Shown piece by piece: positions 1 through 5,682 of a DNA stretch of 9,065 nt. Position numbers and translations under genes: made by a program. The stretch's first letter is position 1; the number at the start of each line of letters is the position of its first letter. Origin of the DNA: Bacteroidales bacterium (GTDB lineage: Bacteria; Bacteroidota; Bacteroidia; Bacteroidales; VadinHA17); assembly GCA_003518245.1 (NCBI GenBank), contig DOZA01000062.1:1-9065 (forward strand), written 5' to 3'. The notes beneath the pieces were generated by a model. It saw only the letters and a program-made list of their open reading frames with translations. It made no database searches and was not told where the DNA came from.

Positions 1-539
1 ATATCAAAGATATACTCATCTATATACTCCGGATTTTCACCCGTTCCTGTTCTCCATGCAGTCCACGCTCTTGGGATATTTCTGGTGGGAAAATGAACTG
101 CCAGATCACCAATTTTTACCGGAAACTGCATCTTTGACTCAATAAGAATATCAAAATTTATACCCTGGTCAGTCAGGGTATACTTTTGTTCCATCTTCAG
201 GGGCATCCCGCTACCATAATCAATAATACCAACGGCTGTATCTCCATAAGTAACAAACGATTTATTATATGCATCATGCTGCAACCAGTTTTTACCCTCA
301 ATGGTATACATAAGATGTGTTCTTCCCCATGATCTGTCACCTATTATGATTCCACCGGCAGAATCAGACGGGTCAGCCAATAATGTCAATCCATCGAGAG
401 TGATAACACCTGCTATTTCATTGTTTTTTAGTGTACAACTCTTTCGCTGAACCTGTGCATTCGAAGGCAGAATATGGCATGTAGCTGAAAGGGCTAAAGT
501 CAGGAGACAGATTATTAATTTCTTATTTTTCTTTTTCAT
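1..539 (-). CDS. Exported putative carbohydrate-active enzyme, paralogue of the adjacent 914-aa protein (N-terminal part only)
   Basis: The reading frame opens at the ATG at 537-539 and runs without a stop off the left edge, giving 179 complete residues. The N-terminus is a Sec signal: a lysine-rich start (MKKKNKK), a hydrophobic stretch at residues 8-19, and a likely signal peptidase I site after SNA at residue 28. There is no convincing lipobox, because the Cys at 21 is preceded by Thr. From about residue 36 it aligns along its whole visible length with residues 29-160 of the 914-aa neighbour. Shared blocks include IIDYGSGMP (against IIDYQPGMP), YTL followed by DILIES (against DITIES), and GENPEYI (against GGNPEHI). 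It therefore carries the same N-terminal beta-rich domain, and presumably the same helical domain beyond the edge. The 57-bp gap to the upstream gene suggests one transcript. Homology to the neighbour is seen directly; enzyme function is inferred. Confidence 0.88.
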   Translation of the reverse strand, partial: MKKKNKKLIICLLTLALSATCHILPSNAQVQRKSCTLKNNEIAGVITLDGLTLLADPSDSAGGIIIGDRSWGRTHLMYTIEGKNWLQHDAYNKSFVTYGDTAVGIIDYGSGMPLKMEQKYTLTDQGINFDILIESKMQFPVKIGDLAVHFPTRNIPRAWTAWRTGTGENPEYIDEYIFD

Positions 540-572
540 AAAAGCAGCCAATTAATTTACAATCTATATCGT

Positions 573-602
573 TTAGTTACTATAAATACTTAGTTACTAT
601 AA
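573..602. repeat. Two 13-bp direct repeats with 17-bp period
   Basis: TTAGTTACTATAA occurs at 573-585 and again at 590-602, separated by 4 bp. The second copy overlaps the stop codon (597-599) and last codon of the 914-aa gene, and the first lies in the gap before the paralogous gene. The simplest reading is a small local duplication; a binding site for a regulator is possible but unsupported. Confidence 0.6.
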
Positions 603-3341
603 TAAGTGTTTTAGCCTAATTTTATGTTCCTGCCCGGAAATATTAAGGTTCACTTCATACGATCTGTCATTTTTTTTCAACAGATCCAGCTTTTGGCCAT
701 CTATCAACACTTCTACTTTATCGCCCGGATTGGTGTAAATTGTTAATTTTGTCATATGCTTGTCACTTGTCCGGTTCTCAACATCAAAGCTTATGTTTTC
801 CAATGATTTACCAATTGTAATCTCCTTATTTTCAGCGAGGCCATCACGATTAAGTTCCAAACTCAAACTTCGATTCTTTGTTATTACAGAGAACCTGTTT
901 CTGAGACCATCCTTAGGTATTATTGAAAATTCACTTTTCTTTTTCATCAGTGTTCCACCATAGGCTATCCATCCAAACAAAGGATCATCAGTGAGGATTG
1001 TTTCGGCTATTCTGATGCCTGCCCCGTTGCCCAGGTCTGCTTCGCCATCGTACATCCATGCACCCCTGTCATATTCCTTCCTGATCCATGCCCTGCCTCT
1101 TTTTGATGTCATAAAAGCCCAGCCCATAGCGCCATCATTTATTTTGCCGGGAGCCCAGAATCCATAATTTGATTCTTCTGTCCCTGAATTCATTAATGAC
1201 CATGAGCTTAGGTAGGATGCATAGCCTAATCTAAGCCATTTATATGGATTACCGGCAAAATACTTACCATAATCCAGTATTGACCAGCCTCCCATCTTAG
1301 CCATATAGCTCATACTACCATCAGCACCAAGCTGGAAATACTTGGTTTCGAGCCATCCTCTTACAGTCAAACCGGCATGTAATTGTCTTTCCATAAATTC
1401 AAGTGCATCATCACGACTTACATTCGGATGTGAATACCATACTTTTCTTATTTTGTCGTACCATAAATTTGTATCGGGCTTCATCTCCGTCAGAGCTCCA
1501 TATTTTGCAAAGGCATGTGATGATTCAAAAGCTGTCCTGTCAAAGGAATACTCGGAGCTGAAAGGGTATCTATTATCGTAAATAAAGAATTTTACTTTCT
1601 TTTCATATTCACCTCGCAACCAGTCAGCGTCTTCCTGTCTGCCATCTTGCTCAAGTGCTGCTATTATATCCTCGATAACCAATTCGTTATAGCAGCCAAT
1701 CTCATAGGCTTTATAATATTCTCCCCATATTTCATATGGATACAGGAAGAAAGCCCTGGCTGTCATAAAAGCTCTTTCAAGGTATCCTTCAGCATCCAGG
1801 TAATTAACTTTTTCAGGATACATTTTTGCTATCTGGTACATATGATAGTAGAGCATAAACATATGAGGATAATCATATGAGCGCCATACCTGCATCCTGT
1901 CGAGCTGCCTGCTTCGTACTCCGGCCCTGGCATCGATATCCCGTGCTACCTTCCAGTTAGGAACCCCATAAATCCCGTAGGGATATGGATCGTCAGTATC
2001 AGTCCTTTGTAATTTATCCCAGACAAAATTTTCTATATAATATTCAACAGCTTCAATCTCGGTGTCGACAGGAAAGTATACATTTTTTGCAGCCACGTAA
2101 GGTGCTTTGCATAATGCAGGGTCATCACAGGTAAGAACGTAACCCCACCAATAATCGAATCCATCGGTATCATCAGGGCTTCTCAATATTGAATTACCCA
2201 TGTCATATACTGAGAAAAGGCCGTTATACCATTTGCTGGTATCACGGTGCTGTTGTCTGTCAACTATGAAAGAGGCTCTTTTCTTAATAAGTGTCTCAAC
2301 AGGTTCGGTTGAAAAAAACTCGAGGTAGGTCTGCTGATCGTTTTCGTAATGCACAGTCAGCATATTTTCACCCAGCCTGTTAAACTCTACCTCGTAAACA
2401 AAATGATCCGGCTGATTCTCACCCACAAAATTAATATTTGTTTGGCCAGGGAATTCAGCCGTTATCGAGTCAATTTTATTCTTCGTATGTAATGAGAACA
2501 TAGCCTTCAGGTCTTTGGGCACTGACATTCCGGGAACAACCTGAACATCAAACAAACCTTCTTCATAAAGAACATTTCTCATCCCTTCCCAGCTATCTGC
2601 CCACCTGAATTTAAAGCCATAGCTAAGTGTGCTATTATCACTACCGGCAGGACCGACAACATATTTAGTATGTTCCATCCTCCAGGTACCGCTTTCGACA
2701 TTATTACCGGAAAGGTATGAATGAATATAATAATCCGATCCTTCATAGTATTCCAGCCTGGCATTTTCTTTTGGCAATATCATCAGGAAGGGAGGCTGGC
2801 CTGAAGGCCTGGCATAGAAAATAAATGATCCGTTACCTGAAATATACCTGTGTGTTGTATAACACTCCTCGAAAATATGTTCAGGGTTTCCTCCTCCCGG
2901 TCTGCTCGCAGGTAATGATATTGACAGGTTGCCTATGGTAAATGACCATTTCATCATTGATTCGATTGTTATATCCATATCAAGGCCCTTCTTATTCAGG
3001 GTATACCTTGTTTCCAATTTTTGAGGCATCCCGGGCTGATAATCGATAATGCTAATTGAGGAATCATTATTAAGGACAAGCTGCCTTGCTCCTCCAAAAA
3101 TACTTAACCAGTCACCTTCAAGTATTTTATACACAAGATCAGGTCTGCTCCATACACCACTCACTACGTTGGCATTATATGGATCATCAGGGCTTATAAC
3201 AGAAGTGATACCCCTTGAGGTAATGGTTGATTTAATAACATCATTTTCCAGTACATAATTGTCCTGACTTCTTTGCCCTTGCAGATCAGGCAAACAGAGG
3301 ATACAGACCATTGATAAACAGATAATGATCCACGTTTTCAT
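597..3341 (-). CDS. Large exported PUL protein, putative glycoside hydrolase or lyase with a helical-toroid core (DUF5695-like)
   Basis: This 914-residue protein begins with a Sec signal (hydrophobic residues 4-18, likely cleavage near QG at 21-22). No usable lipobox is present, so it is probably periplasmic. Apparent domains: a beta-rich sandwich at about 28-260; an Ig-like linker at about 265-350; a long alpha-helical region rich in aromatic and acidic residues at about 365-790, as in (alpha/alpha)6 glycosidases and lyases; and a C-terminal beta domain at about 800-914 with no type IX secretion tail. Conserved-looking patches include DGFDYWWGYV (393-402), YPYGIYGVPNW (453-463), RSYDYPHMF (487-495), ESSHAFAKYG (606-615) and NSGTEESNYGFWAPG (718-732). 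The overall pattern resembles the uncharacterised family that I recall as DUF5695; this is from memory. Catalytic residues are unknown. An AGGA lies 6-9 nt before the ATG, and the gene follows the 233-aa gene by 59 bp. A PUL enzyme role is inferred from context and architecture. Confidence 0.85.
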   Translation of the reverse strand: MKTWIIICLSMVCILCLPDLQGQRSQDNYVLENDVIKSTITSRGITSVISPDDPYNANVVSGVWSRPDLVYKILEGDWLSIFGGARQLVLNNDSSISIIDYQPGMPQKLETRYTLNKKGLDMDITIESMMKWSFTIGNLSISLPASRPGGGNPEHIFEECYTTHRYISGNGSFIFYARPSGQPPFLMILPKENARLEYYEGSDYYIHSYLSGNNVESGTWRMEHTKYVVGPAGSDNSTLSYGFKFRWADSWEGMRNVLYEEGLFDVQVVPGMSVPKDLKAMFSLHTKNKIDSITAEFPGQTNINFVGENQPDHFVYEVEFNRLGENMLTVHYENDQQTYLEFFSTEPVETLIKKRASFIVDRQQHRDTSKWYNGLFSVYDMGNSILRSPDDTDGFDYWWGYVLTCDDPALCKAPYVAAKNVYFPVDTEIEAVEYYIENFVWDKLQRTDTDDPYPYGIYGVPNWKVARDIDARAGVRSRQLDRMQVWRSYDYPHMFMLYYHMYQIAKMYPEKVNYLDAEGYLERAFMTARAFFLYPYEIWGEYYKAYEIGCYNELVIEDIIAALEQDGRQEDADWLRGEYEKKVKFFIYDNRYPFSSEYSFDRTAFESSHAFAKYGALTEMKPDTNLWYDKIRKVWYSHPNVSRDDALEFMERQLHAGLTVRGWLETKYFQLGADGSMSYMAKMGGWSILDYGKYFAGNPYKWLRLGYASYLSSWSLMNSGTEESNYGFWAPGKINDGAMGWAFMTSKRGRAWIRKEYDRGAWMYDGEADLGNGAGIRIAETILTDDPLFGWIAYGGTLMKKKSEFSIIPKDGLRNRFSVITKNRSLSLELNRDGLAENKEITIGKSLENISFDVENRTSDKHMTKLTIYTNPGDKVEVLIDGQKLDLLKKNDRSYEVNLNISGQEHKIRLKHLL

Positions 3342-3400
3342 AATTATCCTGTAATTAGTGATTAATAAATAATAAAACCGTTACGGAAATATTTAAGCAG

Positions 3401-4102
3401 CTATACTCCACTGTTAATATACCTAATAAGACTGACTACATCGTTGTAATTATCGAAGTCAGTACCTTGCTCTTTTATATACCGGTCCAGTTCCTTTTTA
3501 CTATCTTTGAAAATACGCAAAAAGGCTTTTTTATTAATAAACCTTTTCCTGTCACCATCCACCTCTACATAATAAGTTATTTTCCGGGAAACCTCTAAAT
3601 TCTCAGGAAGGTCCATATTATAAAGTGCCCCACTGTTTGTAAGGGTAGACAACGATGTTACCCTGCTTGTCTTTGAGGTTATGCCATAACCCACATCTTC
3701 TCCTTCAACCCTCACCGTTCCTGAGAACTGAACCAGCAGTTTAATCCTTCCGATAACTGCTAATTCATAAAATGCATTCTCAGCGGGAAGAAAAATCATA
3801 TTATTAAGGTAGACCGTATCGATGGATTGTAGATTGCCAAGGGCCAGATAACGGTTGTTTTCAATAAAGATCATTTCTTCGGTCACAATATTATAATTAA
3901 GTAAAGAAGCCACCGTATCTCCGCTCTTTTTTACCACAATACCCTCAGCAAAGCGGTTAAACAGGTATTGCGGAATTTTTTCAGATACGCTTATCTGTGC
4001 TTTAACCACATACTGTCCTGAGGCTAATATAAATAACACAAAGAGTGCCGGTATTAGTTTTTTTGGACTGTGACCAGATAATTTTATCAAAATATTTTTC
4101 AT
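3401..4102 (-). CDS. Exported protein of unknown function, conserved Bacteroidota type
   Basis: The product is 233 residues. A basic n-region (to about residue 16) is followed by a hydrophobic segment (17-33) and a likely signal peptidase I site after VKA, with Gln next; there is no lipobox, so the mature protein is probably periplasmic or loosely envelope-associated. The mature part has two portions: a beta-rich half (about 50-130) with the pattern GDTVASLLNYNIVTEEMIF and an FYELAVIG strand, and a charged C-terminal helical part with FINKKAFLRIFKDSKKELD. I recall similar short exported proteins in many Bacteroidota, usually annotated only as hypothetical, and I assign no function. The ATG at 4102 is supported by the signal peptide and by a promoter-like sequence ending 28 bp upstream. 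It is not a standard Sus component, so its place between importer genes and putative enzymes is notable. Confidence 0.82.
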   Translation of the reverse strand: MKNILIKLSGHSPKKLIPALFVLFILASGQYVVKAQISVSEKIPQYLFNRFAEGIVVKKSGDTVASLLNYNIVTEEMIFIENNRYLALGNLQSIDTVYLNNMIFLPAENAFYELAVIGRIKLLVQFSGTVRVEGEDVGYGITSKTSRVTSLSTLTNSGALYNMDLPENLEVSRKITYYVEVDGDRKRFINKKAFLRIFKDSKKELDRYIKEQGTDFDNYNDVVSLIRYINSGV

Positions 4103-4130
4103 GACTAATATATTTCTTGCTCATAGTGTG

Positions 4131-4160
4131 TAAACCTATGGCATAATTTCCCCTTACAAA
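4131..4160 (-). promoter_or_regulatory. Bacteroidota-type promoter candidate upstream of the 233-aa gene
   Basis: On the minus strand, TTTG (4157-4160) is followed after 18 bp by TAGGTTTA (4131-4138), a 7-of-8 match to the Bacteroidota -7 consensus TAnnTTTG. Published spacings for this sigma factor are about 17-23 bp. Transcription would begin near 4125, leaving a leader of roughly 20-25 nt before the ATG at 4102. It would drive the 233-aa gene and probably both large exported proteins downstream. The match is seen in the sequence; activity is inferred. Confidence 0.55.
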
Positions 4161-4231
4161 ATGCTACAGGCAATTAAAGATACACATTTATAATTGGAGC
4201 AATCATAAGTTAACAGAATACCTAAATTTAT

Positions 4232-4261
4232 GAGAAAGACTGCCATAGTGCAGTCTTTCTC
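4232..4261 (-). terminator. Strong hairpin after the DUF1735 lipoprotein gene, possible terminator or attenuator
   Basis: GAGAAAGACTGC (4232-4243) pairs perfectly with GCAGTCTTTCTC (4250-4261), giving a 12-bp stem with a 6-nt loop. It starts 21 nt after the stop codon of the lipoprotein gene. The sequence after it on the minus strand begins ATAAATTTAGG, which is A/T-rich but lacks a clean T run. It could therefore be a partial terminator, an mRNA 3'-end stabiliser or a processing site. It separates the importer genes from the downstream genes, which have their own promoter candidate. Confidence 0.6.
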
Positions 4262-4282
4262 CAAATTAACCCAAAAACCAAT

Positions 4283-5644
4283 CTATCTTCTCCATTCATT
4301 TACTCCGTCTCTAACCCTGTTTCTCCATACAAGCTCAGTATTTACTATCGTATAGTAATCCTGTCCATCATAATCAATCCGGTATTGCATATTGAAGGTC
4401 TCTGTTCCGCTGTCAAATGAACAGGTCCCGTCAGGTGTAACTGAGGATATAATTGCCTGCTCGGGAGTTACTGCAGCCATTACCCCCCATACTTTCCATT
4501 CAAGGATTCCACACGACTCAACGTCATCTCTGAAATTGATCCTTATCTTGTCGGTAATAATCTGATCGAAGGTTTCGATATTATACTGATCGGCAGCAAC
4601 TCCAAAGCCGCTGGAATTCGGGACCGGTTCCCATGTTTCTGTATTAATATCCCAGTATTCAGTATAACCTTCCTCCGGTATCTGTATACCGCCACCGTCG
4701 GTCCACCAGTAGACATCAGACTGGGTGATGTAGTAGAGGTTATCCCACTCATATTGTACCCAACCCCATTCTCCACCACTAAACCAGTTACCAAAGGCTC
4801 CGCCAGTTTTATCAGTTGAGCTTGTGGGGTCATAATTATCGCGTATTGCTTCAATATTCTCCCACGAACTGACATAATCGGTTGTAAGTCCGCTTGCAGC
4901 ACCTGCAAGGTTTATCGGCTGTGGTGCTTCAACCGGCATTTTCTCCATATATACTGAATTGTCGTTATGTACGACATATTTCACCTCGTATTCAGCACCT
5001 ATATAGATCATGCCATTGGCAACTATCGAATCCAGGGCAAGGGTGTTAGCCTTAATAACATTGCTGATTGATCCTTCGTTTATTACTGCACTCGAAGCAT
5101 CGAACGTTTGGTAGGATCCTGTCTGGTTATAATAGCCTTCATAGCTGTTAATATATTTAATAACCAGAATCTTGGTGCTCTGGGCGGTATACAGGGAATC
5201 AGCATTGGTATCGGTAAGCCTGATAGGAATTGCGTAATTATAACCAACAGACAGTTGATCTGAAACAAAGTTTGCAGAATCGAGTGTAATGTGAATTTTG
5301 CCTACAAATTCACCTGCTTGAATTGTTATCCTGCTATTATTACTAAGCGTATAATAGTTTTCAGGCATAATCACGTATGGTGTACCGTTAAGCATTGATG
5401 GATCGACAATAAAATCAGCCCACCAATCTTTATCATTTTCTAGTAACCCGGCTAAATAGACTCCGAAGTCTAGCTCCAGGCCTTCCCCCATTACCACACT
5501 TCTTCCCAGTTCACCCTGGGTATTCAATCCTCCTGTGGCGGTTGAGAAAGCAACGGTAGTGTACGGGTAATCATTTCTGAATTCCTCGTAGCAACCGGTG
5601 GTGATCAAGCCGAGTAAAAGCAAGATAATAACTATATTTTTCAT
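4283..5644 (-). CDS. Surface glycan-binding lipoprotein (SusE-position), DUF1735 domain plus inserted F5/8 type C domain
   Basis: I take the start at 5644 because MKNIVIILLLLGLITTGC is a compact lipoprotein signal with Cys at residue 18. In-frame ATGs at 5668 and 5689 would add an unlikely 8- or 15-residue extension, the longer overlapping SusD. The +2 to +4 residues YEE resemble the acidic export signal that sends Bacteroidota lipoproteins to the cell surface. From the 5644 start (453 aa), residues about 25-165 are a DUF1735/BT_3987 N-terminal domain, with the typical YVIMPENYYTLSNNSRITI and YAIPIRLTDTN blocks. Residues about 168-236 begin a DUF4361-like lipocalin fold (YEGYYNQTG). Residues about 243-387 are a galactose-binding-like domain, and the family's usual ending (ELVWRNRVRDGVNEWRR) resumes afterwards. 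The 38-bp gap after SusD indicates one operon. The likely role is glycan capture beside the SusC/D complex; the ligand is unknown. Confidence 0.9.
   Translation of the reverse strand: MKNIVIILLLLGLITTGCYEEFRNDYPYTTVAFSTATGGLNTQGELGRSVVMGEGLELDFGVYLAGLLENDKDWWADFIVDPSMLNGTPYVIMPENYYTLSNNSRITIQAGEFVGKIHITLDSANFVSDQLSVGYNYAIPIRLTDTNADSLYTAQSTKILVIKYINSYEGYYNQTGSYQTFDASSAVINEGSISNVIKANTLALDSIVANGMIYIGAEYEVKYVVHNDNSVYMEKMPVEAPQPINLAGAASGLTTDYVSSWENIEAIRDNYDPTSSTDKTGGAFGNWFSGGEWGWVQYEWDNLYYITQSDVYWWTDGGGIQIPEEGYTEYWDINTETWEPVPNSSGFGVAADQYNIETFDQIITDKIRINFRDDVESCGILEWKVWGVMAAVTPEQAIISSVTPDGTCSFDSGTETFNMQYRIDYDGQDYYTIVNTELVWRNRVRDGVNEWRR
4484..4918 (-). other. F5/8 type C (discoidin-like) domain inserted in the DUF1735 lipoprotein
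   Basis: Residues about 243-387 of the lipoprotein show the pattern NWFSGGEWGWVQYEW, DVYWWTDGGG, TEYWD and FRDDVESCGILEWKVWG, typical of galactose-binding-like modules attached to Bacteroidota glycan enzymes. It matches the insert in the upstream SusD: NW at the start of the second block, VQY, WW, and FRDD..SCGI.EW.VWG. The host's own last strands follow it, so it is an insertion rather than a C-terminal fusion. Confidence 0.75.
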
Positions 5645-5682
5645 ATTTCGGTATTTAATAATTATCATTTTATGTAGCCTCT

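Noticed and set aside
540..596. Possible promoter before the truncated paralogue
   Set aside because: The gap is A/T-rich, but no -33 TTTG or good TAnnTTTG element is found at an acceptable spacing.
760..963. Plus-strand open frames here and elsewhere (for example 1342-1581, 5598-5870 and 5872-6174)
   Set aside because: All lie opposite well-supported minus-strand genes, have no recognisable protein features, and are explained as shadows of those genes.
3342..3400. Possible promoter or terminator in the 59-bp gap before the 914-aa gene, including CCGTTACGG
   Set aside because: The inverted repeat is only 4 bp per arm with a single-base centre, too small to form a stable hairpin. No TTTG/TAnnTTTG pair is present, so read-through from the 233-aa gene is more likely.
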